In this document: piece by piece, positions 34,038-41,916 of the stretch
Numbering within the stretch: the first letter of the stretch is position 1
Layout of the letters: every line of letters begins with the position of its first letter
Assembly (NCBI GenBank): GCA_035541895.1
Contig: DATKMK010000109.1
Location: 124,001 to 188,000 of the forward strand
Source: DATKMK01 sp035541895
GTDB taxonomy: Bacteria > Desulfobacterota > Binatia > HRBIN30 > JACQVA1
Direction of reading: 5' to 3'
DNA length: 64,000 nucleotides
Position numbers and translations under genes: made by a program
Notes under the pieces: model-generated
What the model was told of the DNA's origin: nothing
Database searches by the model: none
The model's input: only the letters and a program-made list of their open reading frames with translations

Positions 34038-35146
34038 AGAATCGGAACCGTACCCGCGATGCGGAAGACGTTGGTCACAAGTGAGTAGATTGCATAGAAT
34101 GGCAGCTTCATCCCCGACGCCGGGACGTAGACGATGTCGCCGGCTTCGAGCGGGATGTCTTGCCCCTTACCGTCGATGATTCCGGGAATATCGGCGCTCA
34201 GGACGCTGCGCACGCCCGAACGTTTCGTGCGGACCACTTGGATGTAGCTGGTCGCCGCCGGATACAGCGGGCCACCGGCGGCTGTCAGGGCGCTGAGCAC
34301 CGTGACGCCTCGTGTCAGCGGATACGAGCCGGGCTTCTCAACCCATCCGTCCACCAAATATTGGCCACCCTCGGGGACAATGATCACGTCACCCGCGCGG
34401 GCGGGCAATGTCAGCGCACCCTGGCGGCCGGCGTTGAGCAGATCCTGCACATCGATGACCAATGGATCCGTATTGTCGATCTTTCCGCCCAAGCCGCCAA
34501 CATCGGAGACGGCAAGTTGGCCTTGCGCATGAAGCATCGCCAACTTGGCCTGATCGGTCCGTTCGCCGGGCAGCAGATAAATCCGACTCCCGGCATCACG
34601 GGCGAGGCCGCCCGCTTCCGACAGCATGTCGAGAATCGTGTTTTTGTCCTTCGTCAGACTGTACTGGCCCGGGCGCAGCACGGCGCCGATCACGGAGACC
34701 TTCTGGCTGACGTAGTCCTGCACGAACACGTTGACTTGCGGATTGTTGAGAAAGCGCTCCCCGAGTTTCTGCGCGATCTCCTCTTCGAGTTCGCGCTCGG
34801 TCAGTCCCTGCGCCTTCAACGAACCGATCAACGGCAAGGTGACGGACCCAGCGCCGGACACTCGGACGGTGCGGTCCAAATCATCGATATCGAAGACGTT
34901 CACCTCGACGAGGTCACCGGAGCCAATGCGATAGTCGTTGCCGAGGCCGGACGCCTCGCGGTCATGGCGCAGCTCGTCCAGTCGCTGGCGGCTTGCCTGT
35001 ACATCCTCGTCTGCCGGTGTGATGACCGCGTCCTTGGTCGTCATACCGGCGAGCCAGCGTTGCTGCGGCGGCGGACAGCCGGTGAGACTGAGCAGGGCAA
35101 TTGCCCCAACGACGACAACGCTCGCCCGCGACGGTTTCGACATCAT
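34034..35146 (-). CDS. Outer-membrane polysaccharide export lipoprotein (OPX, Wza/GumB-like)
   Basis: This 370-residue exporter begins with a lipoprotein signal peptide ending in LSLTGC, so it is anchored in an outer membrane. The polysaccharide-biosynthesis/export domain follows (YRIGSGDLVEVNVFDIDDLD, SGAGSVTLPLIGSLKA), then two SLBB-like segments (VSVIGAVLRPGQYSLTKD, LVDGWVEKPGSYPLTRGVTV). The ATG at 35146 is one of two adjacent ATGs; a TTG at 35173 is less likely. Together with the downstream Wzc-type kinase it forms the envelope-spanning export conduit. It is the first gene after the terminator at 35204-35236, so a promoter must lie in the short gap, but the only -10-like box seen (TATACA) lacks a good -35. 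Confidence 0.9.
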   Translation of the reverse strand: MMSKPSRASVVVVGAIALLSLTGCPPPQQRWLAGMTTKDAVITPADEDVQASRQRLDELRHDREASGLGNDYRIGSGDLVEVNVFDIDDLDRTVRVSGAGSVTLPLIGSLKAQGLTERELEEEIAQKLGERFLNNPQVNVFVQDYVSQKVSVIGAVLRPGQYSLTKDKNTILDMLSEAGGLARDAGSRIYLLPGERTDQAKLAMLHAQGQLAVSDVGGLGGKIDNTDPLVIDVQDLLNAGRQGALTLPARAGDVIIVPEGGQYLVDGWVEKPGSYPLTRGVTVLSALTAAGGPLYPAATSYIQVVRTKRSGVRSVLSADIPGIIDGKGQDIPLEAGDIVYVPASGMKLPFYAIYSLVTNVFRIAGTVPIL

Positions 35147-35203
35147 GAGACCGGCTTGCCCCTCGCCTTCCAACTGCCGCTGTATACTGCCCGATCCGGC
35201 GTG

Positions 35204-35236
35204 AAAAAAAAACAGGGAGGCCGGCGGCCTCCCTGT
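35204..35236 (-). terminator. Intrinsic terminator after the Thr/Pro-repeat protein gene
   Basis: An 11-bp stem (35212-35222 with 35226-35236, three-base loop) is followed on the minus strand by nine T residues (35204-35212). It lies about 37 bases beyond the stop at 35273 and isolates that gene from the export operon that follows. Confidence 0.88.
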
Positions 35237-35272
35237 CTGCTTCGATCAACCTGATAAGACGACCACTCGGCA

Positions 35273-36181
35273 CTACTTCGATACGCTTTCGGTCTCCGTC
35301 GGCTTGGGACCCGTCGGCGTTGCGGTTGGCGGCGCCGTTGTAGCCGTGGCCGTCGGCAGCGTTCCGGTCATCGTCGGGGTCGACACAGTCGGCGTCTCGG
35401 TCACCGTCGGTGGAACCGTAGTGACCGTCGCCGTCGGCGGAACGGTGGTCGCGGTTGCCGTCGGTAGGGTTCCAGTCATGGTCGGCGTCGCGTGCGTTCC
35501 GGTTGCGGTCGCGGTTGGCTGCGTACCGGTGGCAGTGGCTGTCGGCAGGGTTCCGGTAGCCGTTGCCGTCGGTCTCGTCCCGGTCGCGGTCGCAGTCGGT
35601 CGGGTTCCGGTGATCGTCGGTGTCGCGGCTGGAGCCCCGCCACCGCCGCCACCGCCTTCGGAGGCCGCGATGCCGCCGGCAATACCGCCGGCGACGAGCA
35701 ACGCGCCGCCGGCGAGCACACAGCGGTTTACTTCGTAATCGCCAATCGTGACGGGCGAGCAAAGTTCGTCTTCTTCACCACCGACCTTACCGGGGATGGC
35801 CAGCGCCACGGCTTTATCGTTGGCTGACAGACGCCAGTTGACGACCAATCCCTTTGGGGTCACGTCGATTTTAGCGGTATCTCCGCGCAAATCTCTGACG
35901 CCGGGCTCGACCCGCAGATCATACCGGCCGGTGGCGATTCTCTCGATTGCGTACAAGCCGTTGTCGCCGGTCGTCGCCGAGGCCACCAGGTTACTCGACC
36001 CCGGCTGGAGGACCATCACCTTCGCGCCGCGCACCGGGCTACCGGCTGCGTTGACGATCTTCCCCCCGAGTGTTGTCTGCGTCGCACCCAGTGCCGGCGA
36101 CGCCGCGATGGTGCACGCGAGCGTCAACGCGATCGCACGCGATCCGAAGCCAGCCCGCCGACATAGCGCTCCAATCGTCAT
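35273..36181 (-). CDS. Secreted protein with carboxypeptidase-regulatory-like domain and Thr/Pro repeat tail
   Basis: The 302-residue product has a signal peptide (MTIGALCRRAGFGSR then a hydrophobic core, cut near ALGA). The domain that follows resembles the carboxypeptidase regulatory/CnaB-like fold (GKIVNAAGSPVRGAKVMVLQ, GLYAIERIATGRYDLRV). Then comes a cysteine pair (CSPVTIGDYEVNRC), a hydrophobic Ala/Gly segment, seven glycines, and about 115 residues of Thr/Pro-rich repeats (GTRPTATA units). GGAGGAGAGG upstream of ATG 36181 fixes the start. It has its own candidate promoter and its own terminator. It is probably a surface or matrix protein linked to the exopolysaccharide; no enzyme motif is present. 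Confidence 0.72.
   Translation of the reverse strand: MTIGALCRRAGFGSRAIALTLACTIAASPALGATQTTLGGKIVNAAGSPVRGAKVMVLQPGSSNLVASATTGDNGLYAIERIATGRYDLRVEPGVRDLRGDTAKIDVTPKGLVVNWRLSANDKAVALAIPGKVGGEEDELCSPVTIGDYEVNRCVLAGGALLVAGGIAGGIAASEGGGGGGGAPAATPTITGTRPTATATGTRPTATATGTLPTATATGTQPTATATGTHATPTMTGTLPTATATTVPPTATVTTVPPTVTETPTVSTPTMTGTLPTATATTAPPTATPTGPKPTETESVSK
35276..35635 (-). repeat. In-frame tandem repeats encoding Thr/Pro-rich tail
   Basis: The segment is a series of roughly 24-base units coding for the eight-residue pattern GT-x-PTATA, with x being R, L, Q or H. They decay toward shorter Pro/Thr repeats (TVPPTAT) near the end. Identity between units is high enough for copy number to change by slippage or recombination. 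Many such Thr/Pro segments act as extended, often glycosylated stalks; that role is inferred. Confidence 0.8.
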
Positions 36182-36240
36182 AGATCCTCTCCTCCGAATG
36201 CACCCGCCCATAAAGAAGTAAGCCCAAAAAAATCGAGCGG

Positions 36241-36269
36241 ATGCTCTCACCTTCGATGCGTGAAGTCAA
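36241..36269 (-). promoter_or_regulatory. Candidate promoter of the Thr/Pro-repeat protein gene
   Basis: TTGACT (36264-36269, minus strand) is followed after 17 bases by GAGCAT (36241-36246). The -35 box matches 5 of 6 positions but the -10 matches only 3. It is about 60 bases upstream of the start at 36181, with an A/T-rich leader between. Confidence 0.35.
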
Positions 36270-36339
36270 GGCAAAGTCGCCACAACACTGCACAAGTCGC
36301 GCCGCAGCGCCGGACCCAATTCGACATGACAACTGCCGC

Positions 36340-37182
36340 TCACAGGCCGCCTTCGAGCACCGCGGCCAGCACCAGCACCAAGGTGAAAGTTGCCTCCGCC
36401 CCCGCCGCGACGACCGCGTCGGTAACACCCGACAACCAACGATGGTACCCGACCCGCACCAGAACGATTGCCGCACCGACGCACGCGCCGATGAAAATGC
36501 CGGTGGCCTCGGCCAGGGAAAACACCAGGCCGAAGGTGAAGACACTGGTCAGCGCGAACTCGTGAAAGCCGACCTCGCTCGCGTACTTCACTTGCCGCCC
36601 ATCGGTGCGCGCCGCCCGTGAGCCATGGACCAACACCACCATACTCCAGCATGACAACAGCGGAGCGAACAGTAGTGCCAGCGCACGAAGATGCACTAGC
36701 TTGGCGAGACTCCACGCCTGCAACGTCAGCATCAGTAGCGTCCCGAGCGCTCCCACGAAACCGACCGACCGCCCTCCCATCAACGTAATCGCGCGTACGC
36801 GGTCACGGCCCGCCGACAGCGCCGCACTCGCTTGGGCAAATCCGCGCAGGCGTCGTCCGCCGCTGATGACGAGCCACGCCGCGATCGCAATTGCGGTTCG
36901 CAGCCTCGAAACACCAAGGGCGGTACCGGCAGCGTAATCGGTTCCCACCCACACGGCCCCGAGCAGCAGTCCAACCAGCGGATAGAACAGCGCCGAGCGA
37001 CCAATCCGTGCGGTTGGAACGCGCGCCAGCGGCGTCAATTGCTCGATGGCTGCGAGACAATCCTTCCACCTCGGGCGGCGGCCGGCGCGCCACCATTCGG
37101 CCGGTTCTTGGTCGTCGCTCGCATCGCGGGTTTCGGCCTCGGTCACGCGCGAGCGCTTAGCGCAGGAAGCCCGCGGCGGCAA
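36340..37182 (-). CDS. CobS-like membrane protein lacking the catalytic aspartates
   Basis: The 280-residue hydrophobic protein aligns by pattern with adenosylcobinamide-GDP ribazoletransferase (CobS). It shows FYPLVGLLLGAVW, the stretch ISGGRRLRGFAQASAAL, and GYHRWLSGVTDAVVAA near the end. In CobS the middle block is normally HLDG-x-ADT-x-DG, whose aspartates bind the metal; here all of them are replaced. So it is unlikely to make cobalamin, and no other cob genes are near. It lies between a glycosyltransferase (four bases upstream) and the repeat-protein gene. TTG at 37182 or GTG at 37146 could be the start, since no in-frame ATG exists near. A role in lipid-linked sugar handling is only a guess. 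Confidence 0.62.
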   Translation of the reverse strand: MPPRASCAKRSRVTEAETRDASDDQEPAEWWRAGRRPRWKDCLAAIEQLTPLARVPTARIGRSALFYPLVGLLLGAVWVGTDYAAGTALGVSRLRTAIAIAAWLVISGGRRLRGFAQASAALSAGRDRVRAITLMGGRSVGFVGALGTLLMLTLQAWSLAKLVHLRALALLFAPLLSCWSMVVLVHGSRAARTDGRQVKYASEVGFHEFALTSVFTFGLVFSLAEATGIFIGACVGAAIVLVRVGYHRWLSGVTDAVVAAGAEATFTLVLVLAAVLEGGL

Positions 37183-37186
37183 ACCG

Positions 37187-37864
37187 TCATCGCGTGTCGG
37201 TGTACATCGCTCGCAAGCGACTCGGCGACACCCCGCAGAAGTAGAGAAGCCGCAGCATCCACATCAGCAGGATCGTCCGCAGCACGCCGTTCCGTTGCCA
37301 CCGTCGTGACGACGTGGTCACGCACTCGCGCAAGCACGCGATCCGCCCAGCCCGTTTGAGCGCGCGGGTGAACGCGATGTCTTCCATCAGGGGCATTTCG
37401 GCGAAGCCGCCGATCCGCTCGAAGGTCTGTCGACGGACGAAGATCGCCTGATCGCCGGTGGCGATGCGACTGAGTCGCGACCGCAGATTCATCAGTGCGG
37501 CAACCACGCGCAGCAACCGACTCGACGGCTCCAAGCGGACGTCAAAGCGCCCGCCGACGACTCGCGGATCCGTCAGCGCGTTCGCAACAGCCGCATCGAA
37601 GCCGGCGGGCAACCAGGTATCGGCGTGCAGAAACAGAAGCACCTCACCGGTCGCCTGCGCGGCGCCCGCGTTCATTTGAGTTGCTCGCCCTCGCGGCCCA
37701 ACCAGAATGAACTCGGTGTAGCGTCGCGCGACGGCGACCGTGTCGTCGACGCTGCCGCCGTCGACGACGATGAGCTCGCGCACTTGTGCTGCACGCGCGC
37801 GCGGCAACGCTGCGGGCAAGCTGCCGGCTTCGTTCAGGACGGGAATGACAATCGAGATGTCCAC
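37187..37864 (-). CDS. Glycosyltransferase family 2, TIGR04283-like
   Basis: The 225-residue enzyme has a compact GT-A domain: ISIVIPVLNEAGSLPAALPR, ELIVVDGGSVDDT, VLLFLHADTWLPAGFD with the metal-binding DxD-like HAD, and GGRFDVRL, followed by IATGDQAIFVRR. Short single-domain members like this are often named after a putative arsenosugar transferase, a name that does not prove substrate. It begins the minus-strand run at the upstream edge of the polysaccharide locus and is four bases from the CobS-like gene, so the two are likely co-translated. Whether they belong to the polysaccharide pathway is uncertain. Confidence 0.8.
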   Translation of the reverse strand: MDISIVIPVLNEAGSLPAALPRARAAQVRELIVVDGGSVDDTVAVARRYTEFILVGPRGRATQMNAGAAQATGEVLLFLHADTWLPAGFDAAVANALTDPRVVGGRFDVRLEPSSRLLRVVAALMNLRSRLSRIATGDQAIFVRRQTFERIGGFAEMPLMEDIAFTRALKRAGRIACLRECVTTSSRRWQRNGVLRTILLMWMLRLLYFCGVSPSRLRAMYTDTR

Positions 37865-37899
37865 CGACCGTCGCGCCGGCTCCGTGCCGAGCTAGCGTG

Positions 37900-38823
37900 C
37901 TACTGACATGCGGGCGCGACCTTCTCGCAAAACAGCTCCAAGGTCGACGGCTGATGAAAGTCGCCGAACAGCATGGTGAAAAATGTTACCCCCTGCTCGC
38001 GACGGCGGTGCAACTGATCGACGACCTGATTGGGCGTACCGCGGAACGCAGTTTTCTCCAAGTCGAACACGCGTCCGAGCGCGCCCTGTGCGAGGGTCCA
38101 CTTTTCCTTGAACTCGGCGTCGTCTTTGCCGAGTACCACGACGCACTGCTCGGAAACTTCGATTTGATTTGGATCGCGGCCGATCGCCGCGCAATGATCG
38201 TGCAGCACCGCCAACCGGTGCGGCAGCTCGGTGGCCACGTTGTTGGGACAGTTCCAAATGTCCGCGTGCCGCGCCACGACCCGCAGCAAAAGTTTTTCAC
38301 CAGCGCCGCCGATCAGGATCGGCGGATACGGCTGCTGCACCGGTTTGGGATTGTTGGCGGCGCGCTCGATCGCGTAGTACTTGCCCTGCAAGGTCGCCCG
38401 CCGCTCGGTGAACAGCCGCTTGATGATTTCGAGTCCCTCGTCCAATTGCTCGATGCGGGTGCGGACGGATGGGAACGGATACCCATAGGCCCGGTATTCC
38501 TCGTCCATCCATCCGGCGCCGATGCCCAAGATCGTCCTACCGTTGCTGAGCCCGTCGAGGCTCGCCGCCATTTTCGCGAGCAAGGCCGGCGAGCGATAGG
38601 AATTGCACATCACCAGCGCACCGATCTTGAGGCGCTCGGTGACCGCGGCAGTCGCCGACATCACCGTCCACGCCTCGAGATGGTCCATGTCGGGCATACC
38701 CCGGCTCCAGAAATGGTCGACGAAGAAGATCGAGTCGTAGCCCAACCGATCCGCGAGTTGCGCGCGCTCGCGAATCACGGGGAACGGCACGCCGACTTGC
38801 GGAAAGAACAATCCGAACTTCAT
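37900..38823 (-). CDS. Luciferase-like (LLM class) F420- or FMN-dependent oxidoreductase
   Basis: The 307-residue protein has the TIM-barrel pattern of the bacterial luciferase-like family: MKFGLFFPQVGVPFPVIRER, GYDSIFFVDHFW, LGIGAGWMDEEYRAYGYPFP, and PPILIGGAGEKLLLRVVARH. This subtype is usually annotated as F420-dependent. It would reduce or oxygenate a small organic substrate; the substrate is not predictable. It is transcribed alone, after a 35-base gap from the glycosyltransferase gene. Confidence 0.85.
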   Translation of the reverse strand: MKFGLFFPQVGVPFPVIRERAQLADRLGYDSIFFVDHFWSRGMPDMDHLEAWTVMSATAAVTERLKIGALVMCNSYRSPALLAKMAASLDGLSNGRTILGIGAGWMDEEYRAYGYPFPSVRTRIEQLDEGLEIIKRLFTERRATLQGKYYAIERAANNPKPVQQPYPPILIGGAGEKLLLRVVARHADIWNCPNNVATELPHRLAVLHDHCAAIGRDPNQIEVSEQCVVVLGKDDAEFKEKWTLAQGALGRVFDLEKTAFRGTPNQVVDQLHRRREQGVTFFTMLFGDFHQPSTLELFCEKVAPACQ

Positions 38824-38856
38824 GCACGGCCCTCCAGTCGCGACGCCGAGCGCGCA

Positions 38857-39177
38857 TCAGCCCCAGAAGCAGCCCCAGCGATCGGTGTCGATTTCTTTCA
38901 AGCAACAGTCGAGCGAGTCGACGAACGGCTTTCCGTGCCCATTGGTCTCGTACGCCGTCCACCGACCGTTGGCTCGTTTCCAGTAGAGTTGCATGCGCTG
39001 GCCGGCGGGGCGGAGCTGCGCGATCGGCATCGCCACGGCGCGTCCGTTCCACTCGCTGGTGTAGCGATGCACGATGGTGAACCCCCACTGGCGGGATTTT
39101 TTGACCTCGATCTTCCCGTGGCCCTGCAGTCGCGGCTCAAGCATCCGTCGCACATAGGCTTCGGTGAAGTCGGCCAT
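38857..39177 (-). CDS. Small protein, DUF3024-like
   Basis: The 106-residue cytosolic protein starts at MADFTEAY, with GGGAGCAGGA just upstream on the minus strand favouring this ATG over one 27 codons earlier. The body has IAQLRPAGQRMQLYWKRANG and RWTAYE, a pattern seen in DUF3024 proteins. A conserved-looking C-terminus DCCLKEIDTDRWGCFWG with three cysteines follows. No function is known for the family. Its 33-base spacing from the flavin oxidoreductase start suggests co-transcription. Confidence 0.6.
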   Translation of the reverse strand: MADFTEAYVRRMLEPRLQGHGKIEVKKSRQWGFTIVHRYTSEWNGRAVAMPIAQLRPAGQRMQLYWKRANGRWTAYETNGHGKPFVDSLDCCLKEIDTDRWGCFWG

Positions 39178-39292
39178 GATGTCCTGCTCCCTCGCACGTG
39201 CCGTCACACTCATTGCGGGTGACCGGGTTGAGTTCGGACCGCTCAAAGTGCGGCGCATCTAAACAAAATCGTTTTCGGTTGTCGAGGTAATT

Positions 39293-40036
39293 TCACTGCG
39301 CTGTGAAGCCGCCATCGATGACAAATGCTGCGCCGGTGACGAACGATGCGGCGTCGCTCGCGAGGAACAACGCCGCCGCGGCGACTTCGTCAGCGCGCCC
39401 CAAACGGCCGAGCGGTTGCCGCGCAACGAACTGCCGGCGCGCGCGTTCGCCGCCGCCGCGCGCCATCGGCGTGTCGATCATTCCCGGGCAAATGCAGTTC
39501 ACTCGAATGTGCTTGCCGGCGTATTCCACCGCCGCCACCTTCGTCAGTTGGATCACGCCGCCCTTGGCGGCGGAGTAGGCGGGTGTCGCGGGCAAGCCGA
39601 CCAAACCGAGCACCGATGCGATGCTGATGATTGCGCCGCGGCCCGCCCGCTCCAGCGCCGGCAACGCATGCTTCATGGTAAGAAAGACGCCACGCAGATT
39701 GATCGCGATGACGCGATCGAAATCCGCCTCGCCGTAGTCCGCGCTCAACCCACTGCCGCCGCCGATTCCCGCGGCGGCGACAACCACGTCGAGTCGACCG
39801 TGGCGCTGCTCGGCGTCGGCGATCAACGCTGCAACCTGCACCGAGTCCGCCACGTCTGTGCGCCGGAACGCGGCCGTTCCGCCGAAGTCTGCGATGGCAG
39901 CAACCGTCGCGTCGGCATCTTGCACATCGCCGACGAGGACCGCCGCGCCTTCGGCCGCGAACAACTCGGCAATCGCGCGGCCGATGCCCGAGGCGCCGCC
40001 GGTGACAACGGCCACTCGTCCCGTCAAGGCCGCCAT
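39293..40036 (-). CDS. Short-chain dehydrogenase/reductase
   Basis: This classical SDR (247 residues) has the cofactor motif VVTGGASGIGRAIAELF, the NAG-equivalent VVAAAGIGGG, the catalytic serine (ISIASVLG) and the YSAAKGG Tyr-x3-Lys. The C-terminus NCICPGMIDTPMARGG resembles 3-oxoacyl-ACP reductase-like and alcohol-type SDRs. An aspartate after the second strand (VGDVQDAD) suggests NAD preference. The substrate is unknown. It is divergent to the aspartate-semialdehyde dehydrogenase gene, with a 126-base gap for promoters. Confidence 0.88.
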   Translation of the reverse strand: MAALTGRVAVVTGGASGIGRAIAELFAAEGAAVLVGDVQDADATVAAIADFGGTAAFRRTDVADSVQVAALIADAEQRHGRLDVVVAAAGIGGGSGLSADYGEADFDRVIAINLRGVFLTMKHALPALERAGRGAIISIASVLGLVGLPATPAYSAAKGGVIQLTKVAAVEYAGKHIRVNCICPGMIDTPMARGGGERARRQFVARQPLGRLGRADEVAAAALFLASDAASFVTGAAFVIDGGFTAQ

Positions 40037-40146
40037 ATCGCGGCGCGATTTACGGCGCCGTGAAGATGGAGTCAACGCTCCGGGATTGATCAAATGTTCG
40101 TCGAACAGCCGTTGACAACGCCCGCCGCGGTGGCGTTTATGGAGCC

Positions 40147-40154
40147 GAGAGGAG
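40147..40154 (+). promoter_or_regulatory. Ribosome-binding site selecting a GTG start for the semialdehyde dehydrogenase
   Basis: GAGAGGAG lies eight bases before GTG at 40163. In-frame ATGs at 40094 and 40139 have no comparable site, so GTG is preferred, which also places VKKRVAVVGATG at the N-terminus as in homologues. Confidence 0.55.
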
Positions 40155-40162
40155 TACGCATC

Positions 40163-41242
40163 GTGAAGAAACGAGTCGCCGTGGTCGGCGCCACCGGCAT
40201 CGCCGGCCAACAATTTCTAGTCGCATTGGATCATCACCCGTGGTTCGAAGTCACGGCGTTGGCAGCCTCCGCCCGATCGGCGGGCAAGCGCTACGGAGAG
40301 GCGATCCGCGATGCAAAGACCGGCGCGCGGCGATGGTGGTGCAACGAAGAACCGCCGGCCGCGGTGCTCGACCTCCCGGTGCAGAACGCAGCGGAACTCG
40401 ATCTGAAGGGGATCGACGTGGTGTTCAGCGCAGTCGAATCCGACGTGGCGCGCGAACTCGAACCGCGGTTCGCCGCCACCACGCCGGTCGTCAGCAACGC
40501 CTCGGCGTTTCGTTACGAAGACGACGTGCCGATTCTGGTTCCGGGCGTCAACGGCTCTCACAGCGGCCTGCTGGATCTCCAGCGCCGCCGGCGTGGATGG
40601 AAGGGATTCATCACGCCCTTGCCGAATTGCACAACCATCGGCATGGTCATCGCGCTCAAGCCCCTGTACGACGCCTTCGGGATCACGCGCTGTTTGATGA
40701 CATCGATGCAAGGGGTGTCCGGCGCCGGCCGCTCTCCCGGCGTGATCGCGCTCGACATCGTCGACAACATCATCCCGTACATTCACGGCGAGGAGGAAAA
40801 GGTCGCGAAGGAAACCGGCAAGATTCTCGGCCGCCTCGTCGAGGGGGGCATCGACCCGGCGCCGTTTCCGGTGAGCGCGACGTGCACGCGCGCCGCGGTG
40901 ATCGAAGGCCATACCGAATCGGTCACCATCTCAACCGAACGTCACTGCTCGGTGGAGGCCGCCAAGGCCACGATGCGCGAGTTCGGCGCCGACTTCGCCA
41001 CGCTGGGATTTCCCTCGGCTCCGCCGCGGTTGATCCGCGTACATGACGATCCGTTTCGGCCGCAGCCGCGACTCGATCGCGACGTCGACGGCGGCATGGT
41101 GACGAGCGTCGGGCGTCTGCGCCCGGACCACGCGCTCGAAAACGGATTGAAGTTCATGCTGGTGTCGCACAACACCAAGATGGGCGCGGCCAAGGGTGCG
41201 GTGCTGGTCGCGGAGCAACTGACCGCGGGAGGGTACATCTAG
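40163..41242 (+). CDS. asd: Aspartate-semialdehyde dehydrogenase (archaeal/fungal-type)
   Basis: This enzyme reduces aspartyl phosphate to aspartate semialdehyde for lysine, threonine, methionine and diaminopimelate synthesis. The 359-residue protein starts with RVAVVGATGIAGQQFLVAL and has the active-site cysteine in TPLPNCTTIGMVIALKPLYD. MTSMQGVSGAGRSPGV and the histidine segment GHTESVTI follow. The CTT-type active site and overall layout fit the archaeal/yeast clade of the enzyme rather than the common proteobacterial one. No other amino-acid biosynthesis gene is adjacent. Confidence 0.9.
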   Translation: MKKRVAVVGATGIAGQQFLVALDHHPWFEVTALAASARSAGKRYGEAIRDAKTGARRWWCNEEPPAAVLDLPVQNAAELDLKGIDVVFSAVESDVARELEPRFAATTPVVSNASAFRYEDDVPILVPGVNGSHSGLLDLQRRRRGWKGFITPLPNCTTIGMVIALKPLYDAFGITRCLMTSMQGVSGAGRSPGVIALDIVDNIIPYIHGEEEKVAKETGKILGRLVEGGIDPAPFPVSATCTRAAVIEGHTESVTISTERHCSVEAAKATMREFGADFATLGFPSAPPRLIRVHDDPFRPQPRLDRDVDGGMVTSVGRLRPDHALENGLKFMLVSHNTKMGAAKGAVLVAEQLTAGGYI

Positions 41243-41262
41243 CGACCCGCGTCGCACCACCG

Positions 41263-41916
41263 ATGCTCGCTGACGCTCTCACTCCGCACTTGCTGGGGCC
41301 GCGCGTGCGCTTGCGGCCGTTCGAGCACACCGATGTGGACGCGGTATTCGCCTACGCGTCGGACCCCGAGATCACCCGCTACGTCGAGTGGCAACCGCAT
41401 CGAACTTTCGGCGACAGCGCCCGCTACATCGAACGCTGCCTCGAAGACCACGCCGATCTACAGACGTTTGCCGTGGAGCATCTCGAACGCCAACGCGTCA
41501 TCGGCGCGGTCGACTTGCGGATGGTCAGCCGGCTGTGGCGCATCGGCGAGATCGGCTACACGATCGCGCGGCCCTATTGGGGACAAGGCTACAACGTCGA
41601 AGCCGGGTTGCTGGTGATCAACTACGGCTTTCTCGAACTGGGCCTGCGACGGATTCAGGCGATTTGCGACGTCGGCAATCGGCGCTCGTACCGGACGATG
41701 GAAAAGTTGGGCATGATCCGCGAGATGATCATCTATCGCGCGCGCTTCGAGAACGGCTGGCCGATCGACCGCTACCGCTATTCAATTCGCCGCCGCGAGT
41801 GGGAGCGCCTACCGCTGTACCAGTCGCAACCGCCGCGAAGCGACATGCGCGTCGCACCGGGCAGCGGCGGCACTCGGGTTGCCGCGCGCGGCAGACCGTG
41901 GCGCCGAGATCCATGA
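41263..41916 (+). CDS. GNAT-family N-acetyltransferase (RimJ/RimL-like)
   Basis: The first ~175 residues form a RimJ/RimL-type acetyltransferase: VRLRPFEHTDVDAVFAYASD, then IGYTIARPYWGQGYNVEAG (acetyl-CoA loop region), and CDVGNRRSYRTMEKLGM. The C-terminal ~35 residues are basic, unlike the family, and run into the downstream gene on the opposite strand by 188 bases. It follows the semialdehyde dehydrogenase by 20 bases, probably co-transcribed. Substrate unknown. Confidence 0.85.
   Translation: MLADALTPHLLGPRVRLRPFEHTDVDAVFAYASDPEITRYVEWQPHRTFGDSARYIERCLEDHADLQTFAVEHLERQRVIGAVDLRMVSRLWRIGEIGYTIARPYWGQGYNVEAGLLVINYGFLELGLRRIQAICDVGNRRSYRTMEKLGMIREMIIYRARFENGWPIDRYRYSIRRREWERLPLYQSQPPRSDMRVAPGSGGTRVAARGRPWRRDP

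Noticed and set aside
35276..35635. Possible CRISPR array
   Set aside because: Repeats are contiguous, in frame with a secreted protein and have no spacers; they encode GT-x-PTATA units.
36340..37182. Annotation as functional cobalamin synthase CobS
   Set aside because: All metal-binding aspartates of the family motif are replaced and no other cobalamin genes are nearby.
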